Of a stretch of 64,000 nt of DNA, positions 25,001 to 35,608 are shown piece after piece. Under the pieces are notes generated by a model, which saw only the letters and a list, made by a program, of their open reading frames with translations, was not told the DNA's origin and did not search any database. Made by a program: the position numbers and the translations under genes. Source of the stretch: Schistosoma haematobium (Eukaryota > Platyhelminthes > Trematoda > Strigeidida > Schistosomatidae); NCBI RefSeq assembly GCF_000699445.3, contig NC_067200.1, forward strand, positions 15,568,510 to 15,632,509, in the 5' to 3' direction. How positions within the stretch are numbered: the stretch's first letter is position 1; each line of letters opens with the position of its first letter.

Positions 25001-28000
25001 TAAACGTTCCATGATAAGTCAGGTTTTATTTGTTATTAGTTTAAAAGGGTTTTCAATCTTTCTACTCGTAAATATTTATGAGTGAAGCGATCAATCTCTG
25101 TTAAAATATGGGCTGTCGAACAAACGTTTCGATATCATCTCTACTTATAATTTAACTATATCGTGGAAAGTAACCTGCAGTAGAATTCAGAACACATATT
25201 TAGAATAGGTCAGCTGCATAAAACCAGATTCTAGTGCTGGTGTTCCAAATAAAACATAAATTGTTCGGATACAGCCACATTTATCTGACGTTTTTTAAAT
25301 GTAATGAATCCCTCTTTCTGGACGTCACTGCTAAAGACTATTCAAAATATATAGGAAAAATGATTTCGAATTCCCAAGTTTTAGACAACTAATCAATAAT
25401 TACAAGATTAGACATCCATCAAGGTAATGGTAGTAATGGAGTGAGCAAGAACACAAGTGGGGACAATTGAATGTATTTGAATACAAAAATGTCAGAACTA
25501 TACAATATATGCTTCATTTGCAAAATGTCAATCAGTTGTCTCATACTTAATTTTTACTTCGTTTCCACACTAGTCATTTTCTGTTCTCGTTCTCTTCTCT
25601 TCGATCTTATTAACCTTCTCTCTCCAAGCAGTCCACTTTCAATTGACGGTACATACTACTTATATCTGTCGACATCAGTAAGTCAGCAAACATAGAACAA
25701 ACTACATACTAGAAACTGTGATTCTCTTGTTATGATCCTCAGAGAATAAGACTGAACATACTTATCCCATTGTACCGGCATAGCATAGCAAAGTATTCTC
25801 TACCAATCGAGTCAGTTTAAAGAACAATGTAAAAAAAACTACCGCTAAAGACAATCAGTCAGATTCAAGGTTTTCCTGCTTAGCTCGAAATGTTACTTTG
25901 GTGACGTAAGCACTTACACTATAAAGTTAGGCCAAAGCAACTTAACTCATTTTGCAAGAATGATACATATCAGTAAGTATTTATGAATATCACAAACTTT
26001 AAATAAATTATACCCTCTTATCCTAATTCATAAAAACCCAGTTAATCAGGAATTAAAAATGAATTGTGAACCGATAATTTAGTTGAATTCGGAAATAATA
26101 CATTCTTATACAGTTACTACAAGTATAAATGACCTCAACATTCTCGGAAATCGGGTAACTAATCGATTATAATAAAGCCAGTGGGTAAGATCTTTGAAGC
26201 AGTAAAACTGAAAAAAATTTCTTAAGAATAATCATAGTTTTTTTAGTGACATCATGCTATTTTGAAGTAATAGAGTGAAAAGTTTGAAAAGCCTTCCTAA
26301 ACTTACCTGGTCTTACATTTTTCGGGTTTTGATATACGAGAAATGAAACAGATGGAACATAGACACTCATACCGCCTAGAAAGAATATTACGGCCTTTCC
26401 CATCCTACATGGAAGAAAGAACAGATAATGAATACATGTGCTAACCATCCTAAGTAAATTAGCAAACTCTGTTTTTAAACCAGAAATTACGTTACTTGTC
26501 TATTCACAAAGTAATATGAGGACTTATGACGTTGGATACTACTAAAACCGAAATTGCACAAATTCGCTATCATTAAAGATACCATTTAAATTGCATCCAT
26601 CAATCCGTGAATATAATGTAAAAAGTTTCGGCTCTACATTTCATGATCCTAGCTACCAACAAATAGGGAGTGATAAGAACTATTGATGAACACCGACAAA
26701 CATGTGAAAATTAGATTTATGATTCATTAGTCTTAAATTTAGGAAATTAATAATTTTATGACAATAAGTCTACAAGAAATTCGTATAAAATTCAAGCAAG
26801 GCTACTTATCATTTCCTAGATTACTTCTATAATTTTTAATTTATTCTGTACAATTACCGACCATATATGAAGCTGTGAACGGACTTTAAAAAATCCCTGT
26901 ATATTGATTTATCGGCGGTTATACCGCTGATCAATTTGGAAGAGTAATCAAGACTCCACGATATATGTTGGTGGATTGGATGAAAAAGTTAACGAATCGA
27001 TCCTTTGGGAACTTTTCTGAGCAGCCTTGTCTGACATCGGTCTTCACTTGGAATACATCAATCAGATGTCCTCTATGCACGACTTTTCAGTATAGTCCAT
27101 CGCACGAATACCCTATGGTGTTAATGATCTTCTCAGGTATACTATAGTGTCTAAGACGTTTCCATAATGTTCTCCTGTCCACATTGTCAAACGTCTTCTC
27201 ATAGTCAATGAAGTTGATGTATAGTGACGAGTTCCACTCAACTGATTGTTCAACGACCATCCATAGTGTCGCAATTTGGTCTGTACACGACCGATCCTTA
27301 CGAAATCCAGCTTGTTGATCTCGAATTTGGGCGTCTACTGCATCCTTCATCCGGTTCAGCAACACTGTTGAAAACGTTTCCTGATACTGACAGTAGTGTA
27401 ATGTAGTTCTCACATTTGCTCAGATCTCTTTTTTTGGTATCGTGATGAGGTGTTCTTCTTTCCAGTCCGTCGGCACTTGTTCTTCCGCCCAAGTTTTCTT
27501 AAACAGAAGGTGAAGCCTACTTGTAGTTACTTCCATGTCTGACTTTAGTGCTTCAGCTGGTATGTTGTCAGGTCCTGCTGCTTTCCCACTCTTGATTTTT
27601 CTAATGGCCATCCTGATTTCTCCGATCAATGGTGGGGTGAAATCTATAGGAAGGTTTGTAGGTGCTACTTCGATGTCCGGTAGATTCAATGGAGCTGGTC
27701 TATTTAACAGTTCCTCGAAGTATTCTACACATCTATTCCTCTGTTATTGAACTTCAGTGACTGGCCTGCCTTCTTTGTCCTTGTCCGATCTCTCAGGTTT
27801 ACGATATTTCCCTGCTAATTTCTTCATTGTTCCATATCTCCTTCTCTTTCAGCTTGTTCCGCCGTCGTTGCTAATCCTTCCACGTACTTCTGCTTGTCGG
27901 CTTTAATGCTCTTCTTCACTTACTTGTTTGCTTCTGTGTACGCAGCTTGTGTCTTGCTGAAGAGAATGTGGAGTATCCTTGCAGTTACCGCTACGTCTGC

Positions 28001-31000
28001 TTTCAGTGCCTCTGTTGGAATGTTGTCTGATCCTGCTGCTTTGCCATTCTTGATCTGTCTGATGGCCATGCTGATCTCTTCAATTGTTGGTGGGCCAACA
28101 TTGATTGGGAGGTCCGTGCGTGCTGCTTCGATATTGGGTGGGTTCAGTGGGGCTGGTCGATTCAAGAGTTCCTTGAAGTGTTCTACCCACCTGTCTCGCT
28201 GTTCTTCGATGTTGGTGACTACGTTACCCTCTTTTTTTCCACTGGTCGTTCTGGTTTACGGTAATTTCCAGATAGTTTCTTTGTTGTGTCACACAGTTGT
28301 CTCATTTTTCCTTCTCTTGCAGCCTTTTCCACCGTCGTTGCTAAATCTTCCACATATTTACGTTTGTCGGTTCTGATGCTCCTTTTCACTGGCTTGTTTA
28401 CTTCTGTGTATTCAGATTGTGCCTTGGCTTTTTCTGCTCTTGTTCGGCTGTTATTGATTGCTGCCTTCTTGTTCCTCCTTCCTTAAATCCTATCCAGTGT
28501 ATCAACAGTGATCCATTCCTTGTGGTGGTGCTTCTTGTGGCCCAGAACCTCATGACATGCTGAAGTGATTGCCTCTTTGATCCCCCTCCAGTTGCTCTTC
28601 ATAGTAGTTCCCTCTCCATTGAGTAGATCGTGAAAGGCCTGGAACCTATTACTGAGGGCTATCTTGAATTCACTGAGTTTGTCAGTATCCCGAAGAAAGG
28701 CCGTATTAAACTTTTATGCTGTTGTCCTCTCCATCGTCCGGTGCTTCTTGAGTTTCAATTTCATCTTGGCGACCAGCAAGTGATGATCTGATGCTATATC
28801 AGCTCCTCTCTTAGTTCTCACATCCTCCATTGTCCTCCTGAACTTATTGTTGATGAAGATATGGTCGATTTGGTTTTGCGTAGTGTGATCCGGTGAAGTC
28901 TATGTGATTTTGTGAATGCGTTTATGTGGGAATATAGTGCCGCCTATTATCAGTTTATTGGAGGCATATAGGTTTGCAAATCTCTCACCATCTTCGTCCC
29001 TTTCTCTCAGTCCGTGTCGTCCCATGATGTCTTCATATCCGGTGTTGTCCATTCCAACCTTGGCATTTAAATCTCTCACCAGAATGTTCAGGTCTTTTGT
29101 TGGGCACTTCTCGACGATTGACTGCACCCTATTGTAGAATTGATCTTTAGCGTCTTCATTGTAGTCGTTGGTAGGCGCATAGCATTGGATGACGTTCATT
29201 GAAATGAATAACAAAAAGATCTAATCACTAACTTTCCTAATACTATGTAGTTTCAAAAATTAAGTTACCTGACAATCAATAATAATGCGTATAGAGAATC
29301 CATCTAGAGGAGTTAGAAAACTCTGATTCCAAACCAATGGGGCATATGGGTCCCAGAATCCCGAGGGGACAAATGGCGTATGAACCTGTTGTTAGGCATC
29401 GGCTACCATAGGACTTTATCTCTTAACGTTGTTCCACTGCCTTGTGGATTAAACATCTAAATCAAAGGCTGGGTGAGTGGCCTTGTCAGGTATGCTGAGG
29501 AATATACCAACAGGCCTCTTAAGAAAACCACCCGGGCAGTATTCCATCCAATGATGATCGTGTTGTTGTATCGTGAGTGTATTGATCCAATTCGGGCAAA
29601 ATAAAATCGTTCAGTATTTTCTGACTTTTAGTTACCGTTAAAAATAAGCCAATCAATAATTTAGAGTACAACAAATCAGGACAATTCAGTCGTGAAATCT
29701 TTTTTTCTTGTTTGTTTCTTGAGATAACAACAAAATCTTGTGTATGTGGGGCATTTTCTTCTTCATGGCCGGAGTATAACAGAAGCTCCTTTGAAGCTAG
29801 TCGTTGTTGTCCAACTTTCGTCCAATGTGTTTCACTGATGCCAAGCACCTCTAGGTTGTATCTCCTCATTTCTGCAGCAATTGGGAAGACTCTCCCGGTC
29901 TCCCAAATTGTACGAGCACTTCATGTACCTAAATTAATGGTTGCTCTGGTTGTCAGAAGGGGCATCAGCCTCGTGACTTCCGAAGGAATTCGGCTTTTAC
30001 CATGTGGCGTCATAATTCTTCTAAATGAAGAACTTCCGATTCCCAGGGCAGAGTTTAATTGGTTTGAATACTTTTTTTGGTTAGCGTTTTTTAGCGAATT
30101 AGTTTTCTACGGGATTGGGTCGCTAACCCCACGCCCAACCCTCCTTCTTTATCCGGGCTTGGGATCGGCAGTAGCCCCGGAGGGTCTCCAGGCGGAGTTT
30201 CCATAAATTATAGTCTCGCCGAAAATATTTCAGAAGAACCAAACACTGATGACCTCTTATCAACTGTCACTGATCCTCACCATCTAGTCAGTTTTATTGG
30301 ATTTTCTATTCATTGCAAGAAATCTGTTTTAAATAAAGTCACATTAATTGTAACTTGTGGTTATGAGGATCCAATATTATTTCGTGAGGGAGGATAAAGT
30401 CAGAAAATTTAAAGTCAGGATTTGAACTTCGAATATTCAGAAAAAAGTGTTATATCCGAATGAGTATTATGAATGGTAACTTTTGAGAACTACTTATGGG
30501 CAAGTATTATACATATATTCTTAATGTATAAATATTCAGTAGCTAGATTATGTATATCTTACTCCTCTTATTACAAGCTTTATTTTGATCTATAAACCAT
30601 TATTATATTATTTACCGTTCTTGAGTTATGCCCAATCTATCAATTGCAGCCTTCCACATGCACAGCCACTCTTGGCTAAATTTTGCACAAATGTTATTTT
30701 CTATTTTATGGTACGATGTTGTCTGTTTGGTTTGTATATAAACCCAGTATGTTTGAAATACATGATTCATATCGCGGAGACTAGGATTGGTGTTCTGGAC
30801 TCAATAGGCAGGGCTAGGCAGGAAGAAGGACCGATAAGGACTCTAGACTGCTCGTACGGGTTTATGCGTAATTGGTCCGGTCGATATGTCACTGTTCTCT
30901 AATTGGCGGTATCATTACGTTATATATTAATAGGGCACAAGACCACAAGTTATAACATAGATTATCACTTAAAATTTGGAAGTAAAATCAATCATTATTT

Positions 31001-33085
31001 ATTGTCCCAATAACGTTGTGTAATATTTTAAAAGATGAATGGTGGCTAGCAGTGGGATCCAAGATGAACATCCTATCTTGTTTGAGATTCGTCAACTGGA
31101 TGTACATGAATTCCAGAGTTGGTGTTAACTCCGGGGCTGGGACCCAGTACCATTCGCTTCAATCGCCATCACGTTATCCACCTAGTTATTGTGTTCAGAT
31201 AGCCACTGGCCCGGGTATGTATTGGTTGTTTGGATCTTCTCATTGATGTTTGGGGCTGCAACTGAGACTCCAAAAGAGACTGACGAACTGCAGTCTTAAA
31301 CATCGACTGGAAGATCCAAACAACAAATATATGTGAGTTAAAATTGTACAAGATTTTCCCATAATGCTTAAAAAGCACTTAAACTGTAAAGTAAAAACCA
31401 CTGAACCATTAAAAAGCAGGAATAATACATTGGTAATATGTTGATCTGTAAATATTTGAGACATGCTCACTAACTGAAGCTCTATGCAGTTGAAATTCGT
31501 TTCAATACGACGCATATTAGATCATCTTGATGCAGTCTTGTATTTGTTTAACTACAATGCAATTGTTCAATATTCTGTTACTAGTGTTACTTTTATTTAC
31601 TGTCAGTCTCAATAGAAGTTCAACTCCATTAAAAATAGACCAAATCTTGGTGCTAATATATTTCTACTGTTATTTCACTCAAGGCGTGTCAATTCAATCC
31701 CATTGATTGTTTGTTACTACTGTATATGCTAGTTTATCCAATGATTTAAATATACATTAAGGAACATGATTATTCTAGCTCTTACTCAATTCGTTTGTCC
31801 TCGGTCATTAAAATACCATTAAGATGTCTTCGAATTTCAATAACGAGATTATGATTTACAGACGACGTTTGAGCGGTCTCAAAGTGGCCTTGAAGAACCT
31901 TAACCAATTTCTGTGGTCGAAATAGGGTTATAAATTAATATGGGGAACTAACATCAGAAGTTTGAGTTAGAACTTAGTGTTACAAATTAGAGCCGGGACT
32001 TTCATTACATCAGCTATCATGTCAAAATTTTCGTTGCTCGTATTTATGGATAAATCTCGTTCCAAAATCCAAGACTCGTTATCTTATGTCTAATTAGCCC
32101 GTCCATAAATTACAGTCCTTTACCTTAATCTCAACAACTGAAGTGTTGTTATACATGTAATTTTAATCTCTTGAGGAGGACCCAAAAAGTAATGGTTGAG
32201 AATAATAAGTATTCAGCCATATCGTATACTTTTTTTATCATTTGCGATACGATTTTAGAACTGATCCATGGGAAATGAACAGAAAGATGTCTGAGTCTGT
32301 ACAACAGAAAACCAAGTGGAGCTAGACACTAGTTTTATGTGTAACCAATAAAACCATGTTTCATTAGATACAAACAATTAATTGGAGGTTTAACAGACAA
32401 TACAGCAAAGATAGTATGTATTTTTCTACTTTGGGTTTTTCACTATTACACAGGCAAAACGTGAGCTCAGATTTCTTACACACACACGATCTAAAGAACC
32501 TGTGTGAAAACATCAAATAGATGTAGATGTAGGCAAAAAATAGCTCTGTCGCTGCTTGAGAATATTTGAAGTACTTCTTTGTGACTTACAGACACAAAGT
32601 TACAGGAACCAGATCTTCGTTTTTCACTGTCATCTGTGTGTTTTTCATAAAATACTGGAGTACGTTTCAGTGATGCTGTCCTTTCAAAACGATTTCTAGC
32701 CAAGTTAGAACGTGAGCTTGGACAACGAGATAATAGTACATTACTAACTCCAGAACATTCCTTCCGTGTTATAAGCTTTGATTTGTGATCATCACTATCT
32801 CGAACCATTCTTTGCTGTGTATCACAGGGTATTTGACAACTAAAATGTGTCTCATGACTGTAACGGTTACCATTTGCAACATAGTTACCTTAGAAGTGAT
32901 GAATATTGATTACTGTCATCTGAAAAAGAATAATCACTTTGATCAGAGTATTTATCCAAAGCAGATTGTGCGAGTAATTCTGTACTAAAGCTCTCAGAAG
33001 GACCAGGCGATTCACTAGTAAATACAAACCCCGAATTTCGATCAGAAAACGTGGTTCCCTCCAATAAACATGAATATTTCTTCAT
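15546..33085 (-). CDS. CCDC34: CCDC34-like coiled-coil protein, seven-exon gene
   Basis: Seven coding exons were joined by eye: 33085-32889, 32809-32590, 26404-26307, 23753-23348, 22136-21954, 17856-17640 and 15616-15546. All junction phases agree and the CDS is 1392 nt (463 aa). The N-terminal 280 residues are Ser-rich and not recognised. From about 282 comes [13 protein letters not shown] and Lys/Glu-rich coiled coil, then [37 protein letters not shown] and NPNPW near the end. The W-containing coiled coil, the GY-x-x-GKL box and the NPxPW end in this order are what I recall of animal CCDC34. CCDC34 is linked to sperm flagella and cilia in vertebrates; a ciliary or axonemal role in the fluke is inference. 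An in-frame TAA lies upstream of the ATG. Confidence 0.8.
15946..16015. repeat. (TA)n microsatellite
   Basis: About 70 bp of uninterrupted TA in intron 6, directly left of the Penelope-like remnant. Confidence 0.95.
16020..16880 (+). pseudogene. Decayed Penelope-like element fragment
   Basis: Plus-strand translation gives [17 protein letters not shown] close to the start, which fits the YVDD catalytic box of a reverse transcriptase, with a following region arranged as in Penelope-like elements. Further on come [19 protein letters not shown] and [19 protein letters not shown] in other frames, which resemble the C-terminal part of some such elements from memory. Many stops and shifts. The family call is tentative. 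It lies in intron 6 of the CCDC34-like gene, antisense to it. Confidence 0.45.
17640..17856 (-). CDS. CCDC34: CCDC34-like exon 6
   Basis: 217 bp, acceptor GACACAG (an alternative CTCAG six bases earlier keeps the frame), donor G|GTAGAT. Encodes [23 protein letters not shown] and [10 protein letters not shown], the most CCDC34-like segment. Confidence 0.82.
18323..18486 (-). mobile_element. S-alpha-type SINE, copy B (decayed)
   Basis: On the minus strand a tRNA-like head (about 18480-18400) reads GTTCAGTGGTCTGGAAGTTA (A-box region) then TTTGATTCAATCC (B-box-like). It is followed by a hammerhead relic at 18389-18339. The order head then ribozyme is the same as in copy D. It lies in intron 5-6 of the CCDC34-like gene. 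Confidence 0.6.
18339..18389 (-). ncRNA. Hammerhead relic, copy B
   Basis: Aligns with the copy A hammerhead end to end, and GCACT/GGTGC arms of stem I can still be seen. The cores are changed: CUGANGA has become TTGGGAA and GAAA has become GTAA. It should be inactive. Confidence 0.5.
19595..21434 (-). mobile_element. LINE family B, copy B2, RT deleted
   Basis: The 3' end (about 19595) and 5' end (about 21434, CCCGGGCTTGAG region) are both present, but nearly all of the reverse transcriptase is missing. At about 19965 the C-terminal segment is joined straight to the endonuclease-RT linker. It lies in sense orientation in intron 5-6 of the CCDC34-like gene. Confidence 0.75.
19632..21371 (-). 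pseudogene. LINE-B endonuclease and linker remnant, copy B2
   Basis: In order on the minus strand: an N-terminal leader with [12 protein letters not shown] (21165-21371), endonuclease with [15 protein letters not shown] and [13 protein letters not shown] (20793-21029), a further endonuclease part with [16 protein letters not shown] (20511-20750), a linker with [17 protein letters not shown] (20063-20503), and a C-terminal piece with [16 protein letters not shown] (19632-19958). The RT core is absent, so no retrotransposition enzyme remains. Confidence 0.75.
21954..22136 (-). CDS. CCDC34: CCDC34-like exon 5
   Basis: 183 bp (61 codons), phase 0 to phase 0, donor CAC|GTAAGT. Encodes pure charged coiled coil with [14 protein letters not shown]. 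Confidence 0.78.
23348..23753 (-). CDS. CCDC34: CCDC34-like exon 4
   Basis: 406 bp, acceptor TTTTCAG, donor CAG|GTAAGA, phase 2 in and phase 0 out. Mostly polar, low-complexity sequence, then [20 protein letters not shown], where the coiled coil begins. Confidence 0.75.
26307..26404 (-). CDS. CCDC34: CCDC34-like exon 3
   Basis: 98 bp, acceptor CATGTAG, donor CAG|GTAAGT. Phase 0 in, phase 2 out, matching both neighbours. Encodes [11 protein letters not shown] and a Cys-rich stretch. No homology is recognised; support comes from splice sites and phase. Confidence 0.5.
27010..29869 (-). pseudogene. LINE-B EN and RT remnants, copy B3
   Basis: Pieces in order: endonuclease start with [14 protein letters not shown] (29519-29869), endonuclease with [15 protein letters not shown] and [16 protein letters not shown] (28900-29214), RT N-terminal module a with [20 protein letters not shown] (27958-28165) that runs into [11 protein letters not shown] of a second linker, RT N-terminal module b with [20 protein letters not shown] (27420-27689), and the RT core start with [13 protein letters not shown] (27087-27413). 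No catalytic DD box remains. Confidence 0.7.
29207..29735. repeat. Unidentified insert in LINE copy B3
   Basis: About 530 bp separate two endonuclease segments that are nearly adjacent in copy B2 (HEEE.APHT and [10 protein letters not shown]), and some 100 bp of LINE are missing at the junction. The central GC-richer part (29340-29600) looks like a repeat fragment. No ends or target duplication could be defined. Confidence 0.4.
30551..30957. mobile_element. Solo LTR, relative of the one at 1619-1992
   Basis: Its right 270 bp align with the solo LTR at 1619-1992 (TTTTATGGTACG, a TATATAAAC box, TGTGTTCTGGACTC-like stretch, final TTATAACA). The left part is diverged. TG...CA ends with TAGATTA directly repeated on both sides (30544-30550 and 30958-30964). 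No internal region is nearby. It lies in intron 2 of the CCDC34-like gene. Confidence 0.65.
31040..31215 (-). mobile_element. S-alpha-type SINE, copy C (decayed)
   Basis: On the minus strand a tRNA-like head (GATAACGTGATGGCGATTGA, then TGGGTCCCAGCCCCG as a B-box-like stretch) is followed by a hammerhead relic. Same order as copies B and D. It lies in intron 2 of the CCDC34-like gene. Confidence 0.55.
31053..31107 (-). ncRNA. Hammerhead relic, copy C
   Basis: Reading minus: ATGTACATCCAG (stem I side), TTGACGA where CUGACGA is expected, a perfect stem II ATCT-CAAACA-AGAT, then AGGA where GAAA is expected, then TTCATC and TTGGAT (the other stem I side). Stem II is kept by compensating changes relative to copy D, but both catalytic boxes are altered. 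Confidence 0.55.
31250..32580. other. Intron 2 sequence, nothing recognised
   Basis: AT-rich sequence between the SINE and exon 2. No RNA gene or element boundary was seen. Confidence 0.35.
32590..32809 (-). CDS. CCDC34: CCDC34-like exon 2
   Basis: Phase 2 in, phase 0 out at a strong GTAAGT donor. The frame needs the AAAG acceptor at 32810; a CAG lies 5 nt earlier but would throw the frame off. If that CAG is used, exon 2 would instead need a new start (ATG at 32808). Confidence 0.55.
32889..33085 (-). CDS. CCDC34: CCDC34-like exon 1
   Basis: Starts [10 protein letters not shown] at an ATG whose frame has a TAA five codons upstream. Rich in Ser and Asp. Ends in phase 2 at the donor AG|GTAACT. 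The following intron is only 79 bp, typical of small 5' introns in schistosomes. Confidence 0.6.
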
Positions 33086-33131
33086 GATATGGTATTGTTA
33101 TACTTTTTGAAAATCAGATTATGTTTCAGTC

Positions 33132-35345
33132 TCAGTTTGAAAAGGATAGGAGGTTAGGCGGCCTGTGTTGGTCCTGGCAATGATGGTCTCTCAGTTGATC
33201 CACCTTTCTTTTGAAAGAGTCGACAGATGGAACTTCGACCACGTGTTGAAGTAACGAATTCCACTCGTTGATGATTCGATGGGAAAGTCGATAGTCAGCT
33301 GACAAGTAATTTGTTCTGGGTTTGTGAACTTTTTTGGAGTGTCCTCGTAAATCCTCTGTTTTGAAAGACAAGAAAAATGAAGACGTATCAGATGTAAACT
33401 TATCATTAAATAAATTGAAAACTGTAATCAAGTCACCTCTAGTTCATCGATATGACAATGGGAAAACGTTTAGTTTAGCCAGTCGAGCATCATACAGAAT
33501 CTTCGCTATCCCACAAATCAGTTTAGTTGTTATTCTCTGAACCTTCCCCAAAAGCTCACTGTCTTTCTTAAGCAGAGGCTAGCCGCTTGTATGCAGTACT
33601 CAAATTTGGAATGCACGAACACTGTATACAAAGTCAAAAACACTTTAGTGTCGACATGGTTATAGGCCCTACGTATTGACCAAAAGGTTCTAAAGCCTTT
33701 GGCGGCTATCGCAAGGCGATGTGCAGCAGTTTTTAAATCTTGGCTTACGATGACTCCTAAGTCGTTGTGTGTCTGGACAACAGGTAGCTCGATGTTATTC
33801 ACCATGTATGTCAGTAACAACGTAGAAATTCGTACATACGTACATCAGTTCGAGTTGCCATACCACATTCGCACAGAGATACAGTAATCGGAAAGATTAG
33901 GGTTTGAAGATGTTATCGAAAGAGTATAATCCAGTGAAATAAATTTGGAAAGAGAAAAAAAGACAACGAGAATCCAGAAGACTAGAATTTGGGAGAACAC
34001 AAAGAATGGATGCACCTGCTCACACCATTGCAAGCGATTTTGAGACATGTCATTCAAGGTCTCTAACCATCGGTTGCAATCGTCCCGCGGACCCCAAACA
34101 GGTAGTCTACACCTACCAACATGACTCAGTCCACTTGTCAGTGACTTCATGGGTTTGTGACGTGTTTTGGTATGGCCGCCGCTAAATTTCTTCCAACCTA
34201 CTACTACACCATAAAATATCGTATGTCGGGGCAGTTGATGGTTGGGCATACGTAACACGTGTCCCAGCCATCTCAACTGATGAAGTTTCACTACGTCATC
34301 AATCGATTTGCCATCCTTGTCTAGTACCCGTTTCCTAACAACTGTATTACTTACCCGGTGGTCCCAGGATATACCGAGTAAGTATGTATCTGTACCTTGA
34401 CGACCAATATGCATCACAATGCACTTGGAAGTATTTACCAGCAACTGCCAAGTCTGAGACCATTCAGATAATTTATCCAGGTCATTTTGAAGCTCTAAGC
34501 TATCAAATTTACTTTTTATCGCCCTCCATATCTTGACGTCGTCAGCATATAACAAGGCCGATGATAGGAGACGAGGAAGGTCATTTACATACAAGAAAAA
34601 CTATACTGGCCCAAAAACTGTATTTTGAGGCACTCCGCTAGACAACTTTGAGTTCACTCGTACTCTTTGTTGGTTCCAAACCAGGAAGTCTTTATTCGAA
34701 ATTAATAGATTGCCTCCAACCCTAACATTTCTTAGCTTATATAACAGTCGGTTGTGAGGGTCTTTGCCAAAAGCTCTGCCGAAATCAATGTACACTACGT
34801 ATATATATAACTTTTGGTCTTTAAGAGCGCACCAGCTTCCACAAGTCACTAATAAGTTAGAGACAGGAATAACCTATTCTAAAGGCATGCCGCTTTTCCG
34901 AAAGGATCCGATTTTCATCAAGATACGTAAACATCTTCCGAATAATCTTTTCTAAAATTTTAACAACCACGCTGGTTATAATAACGGGCCGGTATTTTTC
35001 AGTTTTATGTTTTATGCCTGTTTTGAAGACAGGACTTACTACGGCGTCCTCCCAGTCTTTTGGTTAACGACCCTGAGTTACTGATAGATAAAAACACATA
35101 CTTAAGGGGTTCGCAACGAAATTAGCTGGTTTCTTTAGTAACCTAGGATGCATTTCATCACTGAGTCCTGTAGATTTGCTTATATCAAGCTTATTTAGCA
35201 GACCAAAGACATCGAACTCTTTAATGGTTACGTCCAGTATATGTATGGGGGAATTTGTATGAACTGACGAGAAGGGTGTCTCTAGGGTATATAAAGTGCT
35301 AAAGTAGTTTGAGAATAATTGAGCTTTACCATGGTCTTTCTCCAC
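33132..35345 (-). pseudogene. CR1 reverse transcriptase, broken
   Basis: Pieces in order: KAQLFSNYFSTLYT and LDISKSTGLSDEMHPRLL (35064-35345), VVYIDFGRAFGKDPHNRLL with LSSGVPQNTVFGP (34601-34849), YVNDLPRLLSSALLYADDVK (catalytic YADD kept, 34400-34594), then after the RTE insert QTHNDLGVIVSQDLK (33530-33820) and the conserved tail (33132-33431). Several stops and frameshifts. FGKDPHN replaces the usual F-D-x-V-x-H motif A, losing the first catalytic Asp. Confidence 0.75.
33812..34381 (-). mobile_element. RTE 3' end inserted in the CR1 element (copy 4)
   Basis: 570 bp nearly identical to the 3' part of RTE copies 1 and 2, flanked by GTATGT on each side (33806-33811 and 34382-34387). It splits the CR1 RT frame between TDTY and MVNN. 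The 3' end keeps only one CAGT unit, and truncation is in the RT C-terminal region (GISWDHRVSN). The open frame 33845-34594 is a chance fusion of CR1 and RTE coding sequence. Confidence 0.85.
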
Positions 35346-35608
35346 TAATTATGATGTATTACTGTCTCCCCATAGTGCTGGAATGTTTCCTCTTTCCTTT
35401 GTCTGTTTGTTCGTATACGAATACAAGCGTTTATGGCATTCTATACATTCCCTTAACAGTTTTTTCTTTATACAGTCTTCTAGACTTGAGGAGGGTCGAT
35501 GCACAAGTATTTTGAGCTACTCAATATTGAGGTTTTTTCCCATCAGTACCCAGTATCCTAAATCTCTCGCACATTCTCTTCCTCTTGCGGAGAAGGATGC
35601 AAATCTCT

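Larger units (their letters stand above)
26950..30206 (-). mobile_element. LINE family B, copy B3, mosaic with duplicated module
   Basis: The 5' end (about 30206) is present; the 3' side breaks off in the RT core near 26950-27010. The linker plus RT N-terminal module occurs twice: once at 28880-27958 and again at 27957-27420. A foreign block at 29207-29735 interrupts the endonuclease. It lies in sense orientation in intron 2 of the CCDC34-like gene. Confidence 0.7.

Noticed and set aside
33845..34594. 249-codon frame as a real gene
   Set aside because: It spans a CR1/RTE insertion junction and is a chance fusion.
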